From Chryseobacterium arthrosphaerae (GTDB lineage Bacteria; Bacteroidota; Bacteroidia; Flavobacteriales; Weeksellaceae), in contig NZ_MAYG01000001.1 of the NCBI RefSeq assembly GCF_001684965.1, positions 2,728,001 through 2,792,000 on the forward strand: DNA of 64,000 bases, read 5' to 3'. Of this stretch, positions 7,611 through 16,695 are shown one piece after another. Below the pieces are notes generated by a model. That model saw nothing but the letters and a program-made list of their open reading frames with translations, was not told where the DNA came from and ran no database searches. How positions within the stretch are numbered: position 1 is the stretch's first letter; each line of letters starts with the position of its first letter. The position numbers were made by a program, and so were the translations under genes.

Positions 7611-9011
7611 TCAGACTTTTCTTTTAGGCAACACATTATCCGGGACTCTGGAAACTGCAACGATCACCAAAAGCAGACAGAGCACATTAATCAGTACAGC
7701 AATGGAAAAGGCATGATGATAATTTCCGGTGAAAGGCTGATCTCCGAGAAAATAATAAAAGATGCCGCCTATACCTACAATCCCTATGATGGCTGCAATC
7801 TGCTGGAAGGTATTGTAAACGCCTGATGCATTTCCTGTCAGTTTTTCAGACATCCCGGATAACGCAATATTGGCCAGTGAAGGAATGACAGCACCTACTC
7901 CCAACCCATGTAAAAATAACAGCAGGCAAAACAGATAAAAGTCGTTCGATATCCTGAAAAGAAACACCTGGAGAACAAGAACGGCAATAATGACTACAAG
8001 CCCTGCCATCAGGGCATTTTTCCCATATTTTAAAATAAGCTGTACTGAAAATACTGATGCCAGTATAAATCCCAGCCCCTGAAAAACAATGATCTCTCCA
8101 GCCATCAACGGGCTGATCTTTAATCCATCCTGAAAAAATACAGACAGGATATAAAAATAAGAATCCAGCATTATGAAAAAGAAAGAAACAGCGATAATAC
8201 CCAGATTGAAATTTTTATAACTGAAGAGTTCAAAATCAATCAGATAAGATTTGTCTTTTTTTATCTTATTTTTCTGGTCTTTCACAAAATACACTAATAT
8301 TCCCGCTGAAACAGTCATCATTATTCCATTTTGAAGATCCATCCCTTTCTCCTCAGAAGCTGTCAGTGCATAAGTGATAAGGAAAAGCCCTGCTGAAAGT
8401 ACAAGAACACCCCGGATATCAAAGGATTTTTTGATTTTCACCGTAGATTCTTCCAACTGTCTGAAGCTGAATAACATGGCAATCAGACACACCGGAATAT
8501 TGACCAGGAAAATCAATCTCCATGGCTCTTCCCATCCTTTTAATGAAGAAAAATATCCGCCCAGAAACTGCCCCAGGATGGTTCCTGTTCCAATGGTAAT
8601 TCCGTACCAGCCCATAGCTTTCGTACGTTCTTCATGCACAGGAAATAAAATCTGGATCATGGAAAGCACCTGCGGAGCCATCATTGCTGCACTGATCCCC
8701 TGTACCAGTCTTGAAATCACGAGCTGGACAGCTCCCGAAGAAATTCCACAGGCCAGAGAACTGAGCATAAAGAATAACAGTCCTGAAATGAAGATCTTTT
8801 TCCGGCCATACAGATCCCCCAGCCTCCCACCTGTAATCAGAAAAGAAGCAAAACCGATGAGATAAGCTGCCATCATCAACTGCATCGCTCCGTTGGAAGC
8901 CCGGAGATCACGCTGTATAGAAGGGATGGATACATTAATAATAAAAATATCCATAATGGTCAGCAACTGACCAAAGAGTATCACCATCAATGGCAGATAT
9001 TTATATTTCAT
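7611..9011 (-). CDS. DHA2-type MFS drug efflux transporter
   Basis: 466-residue inner-membrane protein with about 14 hydrophobic segments. MFS motif A appears as GGRLGDLYGRKK after the second helix, and motif C-like glycine helices follow (GITIGTGTILGQFLGG), as in the EmrB/QacA proton-drug antiporters. The gene follows a TetR gene on the same strand with a 39-bp gap holding a palindrome that matches one upstream of the regulator. Expression is therefore probably repressed by that TetR protein and relieved by a ligand, likely a pump substrate. The substrate is unknown. Confidence 0.92.
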   Translation of the reverse strand: MKYKYLPLMVILFGQLLTIMDIFIINVSIPSIQRDLRASNGAMQLMMAAYLIGFASFLITGGRLGDLYGRKKIFISGLLFFMLSSLACGISSGAVQLVISRLVQGISAAMMAPQVLSMIQILFPVHEERTKAMGWYGITIGTGTILGQFLGGYFSSLKGWEEPWRLIFLVNIPVCLIAMLFSFRQLEESTVKIKKSFDIRGVLVLSAGLFLITYALTASEEKGMDLQNGIMMTVSAGILVYFVKDQKNKIKKDKSYLIDFELFSYKNFNLGIIAVSFFFIMLDSYFYILSVFFQDGLKISPLMAGEIIVFQGLGFILASVFSVQLILKYGKNALMAGLVVIIAVLVLQVFLFRISNDFYLFCLLLFLHGLGVGAVIPSLANIALSGMSEKLTGNASGVYNTFQQIAAIIGIVGIGGIFYYFLGDQPFTGNYHHAFSIAVLINVLCLLLVIVAVSRVPDNVLPKRKV

Positions 9012-9017
9012 TTTTAT

Positions 9018-9031
9018 ATAGATATATCTAT
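9018..9031. promoter_or_regulatory. Candidate TetR operator between regulator and MFS gene
   Basis: ATAGATATATCTAT is a perfect 14-bp palindrome located 7 bp upstream of the MFS start. It matches the site at 9645-9658 at 12 of 14 positions. The shared pattern is ATAGATAnnTCTAT. Confidence 0.6.
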
Positions 9032-9050
9032 TTTTAAATAATTAAAAAAA

Positions 9051-9614
9051 TTAAGGTAATAAGCCCTTAATAATTTTTTTAACCTGATCAAAAGAATCAT
9101 TCTGCTTATTAATTGTTGAGGTCACAACAGCCCCTTCAATCAATAGAAAAATATTTTCTGTTATAGAGTCTATATCAGATCCCGGTTTTCCGGCATAGCA
9201 TTCTTCAGCCAAAGTCCTGATCAGGTCTTTCTGTTTTGCTTTATGTGCTTTTACAAAGGCGGAAACCGACGGATTTGTCTCTCCTGTTTCGGAAGTAATT
9301 TTGATAAAATGACATCCTGCAAAGTTGGAAGTCTGCTGCAGTTTCTTACGGTAGTCAACCAGAGCAAGAAGCTTTTCCCCGGGATCTGAGATTTTCGCCA
9401 TGCTGTTTTCAAAACCTTCCAGCCATTCAGATTCCTCTTTTGCAAGATAAGCCTGCAGAAGATCAGTCTTGGAAGAAAAATGATTGTATAATGACCCGAT
9501 AGCAATATCTGCCTCTGCAATAATCTGGTTGATCCCCGTAGAATTGTAGCCCTGCCTGTAAAACAGATCTGAAGCTACTCTGATGATCCTTTCCCGTACT
9601 TTTTCTTTTTTCAT
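9051..9614 (-). CDS. TetR/AcrR-family repressor
   Basis: 187 residues. N-terminal TetR helix-turn-helix at about 10-55: RIIRVASDLFYRQGYNSTGI, then IAEADIAIGSLYNHFSSKTDLL. The C-terminal part is a ligand-binding helical domain of the AcrR/TetR_C type. It is upstream of and co-directional with the MFS exporter, the standard autoregulated efflux arrangement. Palindromic candidate operators lie both before this gene and before the pump gene. The ligand is unknown. Confidence 0.92.
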   Translation of the reverse strand: MKKEKVRERIIRVASDLFYRQGYNSTGINQIIAEADIAIGSLYNHFSSKTDLLQAYLAKEESEWLEGFENSMAKISDPGEKLLALVDYRKKLQQTSNFAGCHFIKITSETGETNPSVSAFVKAHKAKQKDLIRTLAEECYAGKPGSDIDSITENIFLLIEGAVVTSTINKQNDSFDQVKKIIKGLLP

Positions 9615-9644
9615 CTCTTTTTTTTTACAAAGCTATACAAAAAA

Positions 9645-9658
9645 ATAGATAAGTCTAT
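9645..9658. promoter_or_regulatory. Candidate TetR operator upstream of regulator gene
   Basis: ATAGATAAGTCTAT, 30 bp upstream of the TetR start, inside a larger imperfect palindrome AATAGATAAGTCTATCTATT (9644-9663). It shares TAGATAnnTCTA with the site before the MFS gene. Confidence 0.6.
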
Positions 9659-9837
9659 CTATTTTTAAAATAAAAATAATTCCGTCTTCACACAGGTTGA
9701 AGATGAATCGCAGTTTAATCCAGCCATAAAATTTGAAAGTTTACATGACCTTCATTTTAAAACTTCAGATAACATTGAAAAAGTTTAAACAAGTTCTACA
9801 ATAAAAAAACGATATTTACGGCATAAAAAAACAAACC

Positions 9838-10506
9838 ATGTTCAATATTTTCAATAAGAAAGAAAAAAATAAAGTCAATATTCATTCTGTGATCGTTCCG
9901 GATCAGGGATGGAACAAAATTTCTGAAGATGATGAGGCTATACGATGGGTCAATCCTGAACAATCTGCTCTCATTGCTCTGCATTTTTTTGATAAGGAGC
10001 CTGACCTTCCTACTGTAAAAGACCTCGATTATCTTAAAAAATTTTACAGAAATGTAGCTGCCTCAGCCAACGGCGGAACTATTGAAACCGATATAATGAC
10101 TATTCACGAAACTCCAGCCGTAAAAACAATCATTAAAATTCCACAGGAGGAAACAGGAATGATTTACATAGCCTCCATTACCATCCCTTTTGAAAACTGC
10201 AGTTTTGTGGTGAAAATACAGGCCAATGAAGTAGGTGTTACCGGTATCAGAGACAGTGCTATTCTTGGCATGCTCATGGGATCCGGAGAAGTAGAATTCA
10301 GTGAGGAAGGTATCACCAACTGGTTTGCAGATCCCTATGATCCTGACTTCAAGCAGGGAACTCCTATGAATAAGTCTGAACGGGAACAATATGATTCTGA
10401 ATTCCCGGAACATCCGCTTTCCCTGGCAAGATCCCTGATCAGATCAATTTCTGCAGAAATTGCATTTAAACCGGAAATAAAAGAACTTCCTTCATTTAAA
10501 AAATAG
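9838..10506 (+). CDS. Hypothetical cytosolic protein
   Basis: 222 residues, no signal or membrane segment. It begins MFNIFNKKEKNK, then an alternating beta/alpha pattern with a WVNPEQSALIALHFF strand and an ITNWFADPYDPDF segment. This is similar in feel to small stress or T7SS-associated orphan proteins seen in many bacteria, but I do not recognise the family. Ends 2 bp before the VOC lipoprotein gene, so the two are likely co-transcribed. Confidence 0.65.
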   Translation: MFNIFNKKEKNKVNIHSVIVPDQGWNKISEDDEAIRWVNPEQSALIALHFFDKEPDLPTVKDLDYLKKFYRNVAASANGGTIETDIMTIHETPAVKTIIKIPQEETGMIYIASITIPFENCSFVVKIQANEVGVTGIRDSAILGMLMGSGEVEFSEEGITNWFADPYDPDFKQGTPMNKSEREQYDSEFPEHPLSLARSLIRSISAEIAFKPEIKELPSFKK

Positions 10507-10508
10507 TA

Positions 10509-10976
10509 ATGATGAGGCTGTGGCATTTACCTATCATCTTCGTTTTGATCTGCATATCGTGTCATCAGCCTCATCAACCCTCACATACAAAAATTATGAA
10601 TTCATCCAATCCTGTTGTTTATTTTGAAATCCCGGTCAATGACCTGGAACGTGCGGAAAATTTTTATACTGCGGTTTTCAATTTCAGTTTTGAAAAGGAA
10701 ATCATTGATCATTATGAAATGGCATTGTTTCCGTTTGAAGAAAAAAACAGCGGAATTACCGGGGCACTGGCAAAAGGTGACGTATATAAACCTACTAAAA
10801 ATGGTGTGATCATTTATTTTAAAACAGAAAATATAGATACAACTTTGGAAAAGGTCCTTCATCATGGCGGAAAAGTTCTTTATCCTAAAAGAATTGATGA
10901 AAAATACAATTGCGCCGTAGCAGAATTTGAAGATTCCGAAGGGAACAGGATTGCTTTACATGAAAGTCTGAAGTAA
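10509..10976 (+). CDS. VOC (glyoxalase/bleomycin-resistance fold) lipoprotein
   Basis: 155 residues. Residues about 30-153 form one VOC module pair: NPVVYFEIPVNDLERAENFY at the start, and FEDSEGNRIALHES at the end with the C-terminal metal-ligand Glu. Unusually, the ATG at 10509 adds a lipoprotein signal (MMRLWHLPIIFVLICISC) and a short HQPHQPSH linker. A cytosolic form could start at the internal ATG at 10596 (MNSSNP). VOC proteins bind a divalent metal and act as dioxygenases, isomerases or antibiotic-binding proteins; the substrate is not predictable. The 2-bp gap to the preceding gene suggests coupling from the long start. Confidence 0.8.
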   Translation: MMRLWHLPIIFVLICISCHQPHQPSHTKIMNSSNPVVYFEIPVNDLERAENFYTAVFNFSFEKEIIDHYEMALFPFEEKNSGITGALAKGDVYKPTKNGVIIYFKTENIDTTLEKVLHHGGKVLYPKRIDEKYNCAVAEFEDSEGNRIALHESLK

Positions 10977-11171
10977 GAAATCCCGGAAGTAAAAGTTTCA
11001 GCAACTTCTATCTTCCGGTTCTACGGATTTCAATCCAACAATCTATTTCTCTCAACGCCAGCTATTTCTTTCACACGCATTACCATTCAATACATAATAT
11101 TTTTTTGATAAGGGTACTGTATATTTTGTACCTTTAATTACCATTTCATAAAAAATATTTGGTCAATAACT

Positions 11172-11795
11172 ATGGCAGAAGAACTTTATTTCATCAAAAC
11201 CAATCCTAATATTGCCAAAATTAATTTGTACAATAAGCTCAGCCGTGAGGAAGAAAATATCCTGAGTTTCCTTCAGCCTGATGCGAAAGCACAACTTGAA
11301 ATTATTAAAGACAAAGTAAAAGACTCTGTGGAAGAACTTACTCAGGAAGAACTTCTGATGATTTTTTCATGGTTCAGCAATGCTTATCGTTCCGATCGTG
11401 AAGAGGCTAAAACACAACTTTTCATCAATGGTATAGATGTTTTTTATGAAATTCCTTCTGAAGATCATGCAGAAAACTTCCTTCAGATCCTTTCTCATTA
11501 TGAAGATGTCTCCCGGCAGCATCTGGATTATATCGTTGATGCCCAGCACTTCAATCAGTTTGTAATCTATGGAATTTTTTTCACAGAAATCATGAAAAGA
11601 AAACAGGGAAATGAAAATATTCTTTCTGATTTTCTAAAACCGGATTACCCGTCTTTGTATCTGTTGGCAGAAAACCAGCTCAACTCAACAGATTTTGATG
11701 AAAAACTGATTCCCGGTCTTCAGCATCATTTTGCCGATCTTTATGACCTTACCAAATTTTATAAAGGATCTATTATAAAGCTTGAACATCAATAA
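11172..11795 (+). CDS. Hypothetical helical protein
   Basis: 207 residues, acidic, helical, no signal or membrane segment. Contains an EELLMIFSWFSN helix and FYEIPSEDHAENFL. A similar order of motifs (DELFVLTLFF, then LLYEIPTST) occurs in the 258-residue protein at 21478-22254, suggesting distant relatives. Function unknown. A GGGTAC/TGTACC inverted pair lies about 40 bp upstream of the start. Confidence 0.6.
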   Translation: MAEELYFIKTNPNIAKINLYNKLSREEENILSFLQPDAKAQLEIIKDKVKDSVEELTQEELLMIFSWFSNAYRSDREEAKTQLFINGIDVFYEIPSEDHAENFLQILSHYEDVSRQHLDYIVDAQHFNQFVIYGIFFTEIMKRKQGNENILSDFLKPDYPSLYLLAENQLNSTDFDEKLIPGLQHHFADLYDLTKFYKGSIIKLEHQ

Positions 11796-11853
11796 CGTGA
11801 CTTAACCGGTAATATGCTTCGGGGATCCCGTATAAAATCTTTGAAAAAAAATG

Positions 11854-12864
11854 TTATTTTAGAATTTCAGGATTCCTCATCAGATAATCCAGCGCTTCTT
11901 TTACCGCCTGCACAGGGTCTTTAGGTTGAAACCCCAGTTCATTCCTGGCTTTGGAGATATCAAAATCCTGCTGTAACCCTGAAAACATAGCAATATCTTT
12001 TCTGGTCAGTACCGGTGCTTTCCCACTCATTCTGGCTGTAAACTCCATAATTGCAGCAATTGTCATCAGGATTCCCCTAGGAACTGACCGTGGAATTTCA
12101 AGTTTCAGCTCAGGGTACAGTTTATTGGCTAAAATGGTGGTATCTGTAATAGTCATGCATTTTTCATTGGCAAGAATATAACGTTCACCGGCACGCCCTT
12201 TTTCTGCCGCCAGATAGCATCCTTCCGCCACATCCTTTACATCAATCCAGTTCAGGGTAATTTTAGTATCTACCGGAATTTTTTTATTCAGAATAAGTTT
12301 CAATACTCCATAGGAAACATTCAGTGGCGGAAATGCTTCACTTCCGATCATTGCTGAAGGCATTACGGAGACCAGTTCTATTCCCAGCCTGGAAGCCAGT
12401 TCAAAGGCCAGTTTTTCCCCATCATTCTTTGAGTTATAGTACATATCCCGCCGGTCAGGATTATACCCGTTGCTTTCTTTAGCGGGCAACTGCGTATAAT
12501 TGAGGGCTGCAATGGAACTTACATACACAATCTTCTTCACACCAGCTTCTGCAGCAGCTTCAATGGTATTCCTGGTTCCATTGATATTCACATCATAAAT
12601 TTCTTTTTGGGGATCTTTCGCCCATAATTTGAAAGAAGCACCTACAGCATAAAATACCTCTACACCTTCCAGTGCCTTTACAAAGGAGGCTTTATTAGTA
12701 ATATCAGCCTGTACGATTTCGCAGTTTAACCCTTCAAAAGGCTTACGGTTACTGATATTCCTTACCGTTGCCCGTACCGGTACACCTTTTTTTAATAAAA
12801 ATCTTACTAAATTATTCCCTAGATGTCCATTAGCTCCTGAAACGAGACTTAAATGATTTGTCAT
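11854..12864 (-). CDS. Extended SDR NAD(P)-dependent epimerase/dehydratase
   Basis: 336 residues. The nucleotide-binding motif G10-A-N-G13-H-L-G16 is at the N-terminus, the SSIAALNY segment carries the catalytic Ser, and YYNSKNDGEKLA provides the Tyr-x3-Lys pair. This is the dihydroflavonol-4-reductase/3-beta-HSD-like branch of extended SDRs, which reduce or oxidise a bound ketone or alcohol using NADP(H). The substrate is unknown. Convergent with the hypothetical gene upstream; the Crp-type regulator gene lies just upstream on the same strand and may control it. Confidence 0.88.
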   Translation of the reverse strand: MTNHLSLVSGANGHLGNNLVRFLLKKGVPVRATVRNISNRKPFEGLNCEIVQADITNKASFVKALEGVEVFYAVGASFKLWAKDPQKEIYDVNINGTRNTIEAAAEAGVKKIVYVSSIAALNYTQLPAKESNGYNPDRRDMYYNSKNDGEKLAFELASRLGIELVSVMPSAMIGSEAFPPLNVSYGVLKLILNKKIPVDTKITLNWIDVKDVAEGCYLAAEKGRAGERYILANEKCMTITDTTILANKLYPELKLEIPRSVPRGILMTIAAIMEFTARMSGKAPVLTRKDIAMFSGLQQDFDISKARNELGFQPKDPVQAVKEALDYLMRNPEILK

Positions 12865-12923
12865 TGCATTGATTTTAATGCTGCAAATTTCTTCTTCCTG
12901 TCTCCGGAACCACTTGACTTTTG

Positions 12924-13499
12924 TTAGTTAATTATTTTTCTTCTGATTCTGCTCAGGCTTTCCGGTTTCATTCCCAGAAACGAAGCGATATACTGAATGG
13001 GAACATTCTGAATGATTCCCGGATACTCTTCCATGAGTTTCAGATATCGTTGTCCGGCATTCAGAACAGATAATGCTTTCGACCGGTTTTCATTATAGGC
13101 AATTGATTGCTGAAAAACCGAAATGCTGAAATCTTTCATTGCCTGGCTTTCATGGATCAGGAGATCCAGGTCGATCTTGGAAATCCTCAGCAGTTCACAA
13201 TCAGTAATGCATTCTACGTTATTTTCAGAAACCTTACTATTGATAAATTCCGGGTAGGATGTAAAAAATCCCGGCGGACAATTGATATGGGTCGTCACTT
13301 CATTTCCGTTCTGATCTGTATAAAAAAGTCTGAGATAGCCGGAAACAATATAGTAAAGATATTGAGGTACCTTCCCGGCTCCTTCTATCAAAGTATTTTT
13401 TGAAAATATCACAGGTTCAAAATACCGGATGACCGCTTCCCTCTCTCTAGGAGTACAATCGTGATCTGAACAGATATATTCTAACAGTTTGGCATGCAT
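12924..13499 (-). CDS. Crp/Fnr-type transcriptional regulator
   Basis: About 191 residues from the ATG at 13499 (MHAKLLEYICSDHDC); an upstream in-frame start would add 18 atypical residues. Residues to about 130 form a cyclic-nucleotide-binding beta roll (GKVPQYLYYIVSGYLRLFY), without the classic cAMP Arg-Ser pair. The C-terminus has the HTH segment IQYIASFLGMKPESLSRIRR. In Bacteroidetes such proteins usually respond to unknown ligands. The nearest likely targets are the SDR gene downstream and the divergently transcribed outer-membrane receptor. Confidence 0.85.
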   Translation of the reverse strand: MHAKLLEYICSDHDCTPREREAVIRYFEPVIFSKNTLIEGAGKVPQYLYYIVSGYLRLFYTDQNGNEVTTHINCPPGFFTSYPEFINSKVSENNVECITDCELLRISKIDLDLLIHESQAMKDFSISVFQQSIAYNENRSKALSVLNAGQRYLKLMEEYPGIIQNVPIQYIASFLGMKPESLSRIRRKIIN

Positions 13500-13631
13500 T
13501 GAAGTGAATATTTTTGAGTCTGATACAAAAATACCAAAAGAAAACATCAACATTCATCAATATTTCAAAAGAATTTTAACCATCCTATGTAACAGGATGG
13601 CCAAAGTAATTGTCTTGTATAAAACTAAAGT

Positions 13632-16004
13632 ATGAACCGAAAGATTATTTTTCTTTTAAGTCTGATTTCTTCCCCATTTATTTTCGCACAAAGTGTAGAA
13701 GGTGTCATTACTGATAAAGACAATAAGCCGGTATCAGAAACGGAAGTTCTGATTACCAGAAATGACACGAAATTTTCTGCCATCACAGATGAAAAAGGAC
13801 TGTTCCGAATTCCTTTAAAAGAAAACGGAGATTATCTGATTGAAATTATAAAAGACGGGATAAAAACGAACAGTGAAAAAATTACGGTCAGCGGACCTTA
13901 CAAGAAAGATATTCAGATCAAAGAAGCTCCTGTAACTGAACAGAAGATAGAAGGAGTAACTGTTACAGCAAAGAAAAAATTATTCGAGAGAAAAGTAGAC
14001 CGCCTGGTCTTCAACGTAGAGAATTCTGTAGCTTCCCAGGGAATTGATGCTATGGAAGCCCTCGCCAAAACACCGATGGTAAAAACCAGTGATGATGCGA
14101 TAAGTATTGCCGGAAAGAGTAACGTAGCCGTGATGATCAATGACAGGCTTCTGAATCTGAACGGGCAGGAACTTATCAATTACCTGAAGACACTCCGTTC
14201 CGATGATATTCTTAAAATTGAAGTGATCACCACTCCTCCGGCCAGATATGATGCTGAAGGAAAAAGCGGACTGATCAATATTATTCTTAAGAAGAACACC
14301 AATCTGGGCTGGAACGGATCTCTTCAGACCTCCGGAAACTATTTCTGGGGCAGACCTACCGTATCGTCAAGAAGTGGTGCCACATTTAATTATCAGGGCG
14401 AAAAACTTTCTCTGAGCACCAATTTATCTTTAGGTGATAACTACTGGTATTACACAATCTATAATTACCTGACAGGAACAACCAACAATAATTACTGGAA
14501 CAGAGATAGCCAAAACCTCAATAACTACAAGTACAAAGGCGGAAATGTGAAAGCGGAATACAAGATCAATGATAAAAACCTGATCGGTATCAATTACAAC
14601 TATTCCCACAGCAACCCTTTGGAAACAGGAGAAAGCACTTCACAAAGATTCAATGAGGAAGGGCTGCTGAATATTATATCCAATTTCAGAAACCGAAACA
14701 GCAGAGATGTTCACAATGCAACAGCCTTTTACGAAGCTAAATTAGACAGTATGGGAGGCAAACTGAACCTTACCGCCAATATGATGCTTAATAATTCTGA
14801 TGCAAGGAATTTTTCCAATACGATTACCTCACAGACTATTTCTACCATGGCCAACCCGATCAGCAAATACAGAATTTATTCCGGACAGGCAGATCTTGAA
14901 AAAACGTTTGGAAAAGTAAAAACAGAATCGGGGCTGAAGTATACCAAAATAAAAAATGATTCTGAGTTTAATTTTTTTACGATCAATAACGGACAATATG
15001 ATCTGAATACAGACAGAACCAATACATTTTTCTATAACGAAGAAAACTATGCGGCTTATGTGTCTACCAATTTTAAGATCAGTGAAAAGTGGGATGCCAA
15101 AGCAGGACTACGCTATGAATATACTACCCTGGAAGGAATTTCAATGAATGACAATACTTCTGCCAGAATTACATATGGTAAATTCTTCCCTACGCTCTAC
15201 ATCAGCTATAAACCTAATGAAAACAATTCGTTTTCCCTGAATTATTCCCGTAGAATTTCCCGTCCGTATTTCGGAAACCTGAATCCTTTCAAATATTATA
15301 CATCGGAATATGAATATTCTACAGGAAACCCATATTTACTGCCTTCCTTCTCTGACAATTTTGAACTGGGGTATGTCTTAAACAACAATCTTAACTTCAC
15401 TGTATACTACAATTACAACAAAGACAACTGGGACAGGATCCAGATGGTAGACGGAAACTACCGGTATACTGTTGCCAAGAACTTCTATAATGAGGATCAG
15501 GCGGGGCTCAACATCAGTTACAATTACAATAAACTGAAATGGCTGGAATCCACCATTTTTGTCAACGGATTCTATTCCAAATCAAAATCTTATGATCCTG
15601 CCATTTCACCGGCACCGGCAGGCTACAGTGCCAATATGAATATTGATAATAATTTCTTCCTGAATAAAGAAAAAACAGTAACCTTTATGCTGGGACTCTG
15701 GGGCAGTCTTCCCAACAGGAACGGGAATACCTATTATTATACCAGCGCTTCACTGTATACCGGGATGAAACTGGCTTTTATGGATAAAAAGCTCCTGCTG
15801 AATGTCTACCTGAACGACATCCTGAATACCAACCGCGAGAAAGGTATTGAATATTATCCCAATTACAATATAGATTATCAATATAAGGGCATTACAAGGA
15901 ACGTTTATCTTTCGCTTACTTACAAATTCGGGAACAATAATGTAAAAGGAGCTACCAAGCAGGTGAAATTTGAAGAATCCAACCGGGCAGGTGGCGGCAA
16001 CTAA
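13632..16004 (+). CDS. TonB-receptor-like outer-membrane beta-barrel protein
   Basis: 790 residues. A signal peptide (1-19, ending PFIFAQ) is followed by a carboxypeptidase-regulatory-like beta sandwich (about 20-100, GVITDKDNKPVSETEVLITR). A plug-like segment at about 115-200 contains VTAKKKLFERKVDRL and DILKIEVITTPPARYDAEG. A long Tyr/Asn-rich barrel (OMP_b-brl_3 type) ends with LSLTYKFGNNN and a short tail. Members are abundant in flavobacteria and probably import unknown ligands with TonB or act as outer-membrane channels. Divergent from the Crp-type gene, with a 132-bp shared promoter region. Expressed alone, since a terminator follows. Confidence 0.88.
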   Translation: MNRKIIFLLSLISSPFIFAQSVEGVITDKDNKPVSETEVLITRNDTKFSAITDEKGLFRIPLKENGDYLIEIIKDGIKTNSEKITVSGPYKKDIQIKEAPVTEQKIEGVTVTAKKKLFERKVDRLVFNVENSVASQGIDAMEALAKTPMVKTSDDAISIAGKSNVAVMINDRLLNLNGQELINYLKTLRSDDILKIEVITTPPARYDAEGKSGLINIILKKNTNLGWNGSLQTSGNYFWGRPTVSSRSGATFNYQGEKLSLSTNLSLGDNYWYYTIYNYLTGTTNNNYWNRDSQNLNNYKYKGGNVKAEYKINDKNLIGINYNYSHSNPLETGESTSQRFNEEGLLNIISNFRNRNSRDVHNATAFYEAKLDSMGGKLNLTANMMLNNSDARNFSNTITSQTISTMANPISKYRIYSGQADLEKTFGKVKTESGLKYTKIKNDSEFNFFTINNGQYDLNTDRTNTFFYNEENYAAYVSTNFKISEKWDAKAGLRYEYTTLEGISMNDNTSARITYGKFFPTLYISYKPNENNSFSLNYSRRISRPYFGNLNPFKYYTSEYEYSTGNPYLLPSFSDNFELGYVLNNNLNFTVYYNYNKDNWDRIQMVDGNYRYTVAKNFYNEDQAGLNISYNYNKLKWLESTIFVNGFYSKSKSYDPAISPAPAGYSANMNIDNNFFLNKEKTVTFMLGLWGSLPNRNGNTYYYTSASLYTGMKLAFMDKKLLLNVYLNDILNTNREKGIEYYPNYNIDYQYKGITRNVYLSLTYKFGNNNVKGATKQVKFEESNRAGGGN

Positions 16005-16054
16005 GCTTTCACCGTCTGAATTATTTACAGAACCAGGATAAAAACTATAACGCC

Positions 16055-16096
16055 GACCGGCAGACTCTTCTTACGATGTGGAGCTGCCGGTCTTTT
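16055..16096 (+). terminator. Terminator for beta-barrel gene, overlapping the opposing gene
   Basis: GACCGGCAG (16055-16063) pairs with CTGCCGGTC (16084-16092) and is followed by TTTTG and more T. The 3' arm lies inside the last codons of the convergent membrane-protein gene. Confidence 0.65.
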
Positions 16097-16460
16097 GATT
16101 TTTAAAATCTTTCAGGGTACTTTTAATGCTGAAAAAATAATATAACAATCCTCCCGCCCCATAGGCCAGGACATCCAAAAGATCCCCGGTGAAAACTCTC
16201 GACAAGTTCGGACAGATAATTTCAAATAAGAAGGTCAGATACAATGTGGAAGTCAATACAAATTTCAGATCCGGTTTCCAGTGATATCCAGGTACACTAT
16301 TCATGATGTATTCTATCAGGTAACAATACATGGGAACCGTGATGAAATCCGTAAAATGATCATTGATGACGGGAATATAAATACTGTTGTGCCTCAGCAC
16401 TACAATACCGGCCCAGGATACCAATCCCAGCAAAAACCAATATGAAATCCTGCCTTTCAT
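16071..16460 (-). CDS. Small four-helix membrane protein of unknown function
   Basis: 129 residues from the ATG at 16460 (MKGRISYWFLLGLVSWAGIV). Three to four hydrophobic helices (about 5-20, 33-50, 66-82, 98-112) predict an inner-membrane protein. The VFTGDLLDVLAYGAGGLLYY segment with one Asp in a helix is reminiscent of VanZ-like or small transporter-like proteins. Similar proteins are often labelled as citrate-transporter-like, but nothing here proves that. Its start overlaps the stop of the 44-residue gene in a TGATG arrangement, implying translational coupling. Confidence 0.7.
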   Translation of the reverse strand: MKGRISYWFLLGLVSWAGIVVLRHNSIYIPVINDHFTDFITVPMYCYLIEYIMNSVPGYHWKPDLKFVLTSTLYLTFLFEIICPNLSRVFTGDLLDVLAYGAGGLLYYFFSIKSTLKDFKNQKTGSSTS

Positions 16461-16594
16461 CACATATGCAGCACTGCCATTATAAAACCGATAACCACCT
16501 GCAATACCTTTGCTGCAATATCCTGAATGTCCGTATTATTTTCAGTCGGTTTTCTGTCTGCTGATTCATAATCAAACTTTTGCTTTCCTTCCAT
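16460..16594 (-). CDS. 44-residue single-pass membrane peptide, coupled to next gene
   Basis: Short reading frame starting MEGKQKFDYESADRKPTENN and ending with a hydrophobic helix AKVLQVVIGFIMAVLHM. This predicts a cytosolic acidic/basic head and one membrane anchor. The TGA stop overlaps the ATG of the downstream membrane-protein gene by one base. The overlap and the clean hydrophobic tail argue that it is real, although it is too short for confident assignment. Function unknown. Confidence 0.55.
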   Translation of the reverse strand: MEGKQKFDYESADRKPTENNTDIQDIAAKVLQVVIGFIMAVLHM

Positions 16595-16695
16595 TGTAAT
16601 ACAATTTAACGGTACAAATATATTAAAATTAGAACATTTGTTCTAATTTTGTAAATATGATTTATCCCCATTCTTATTATTCTTATATTTGAGCA

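Noticed and set aside
8374..8865. 163-codon plus-strand frame inside the MFS gene
   Set aside because: Antisense shadow; the MFS frame carries all motifs.
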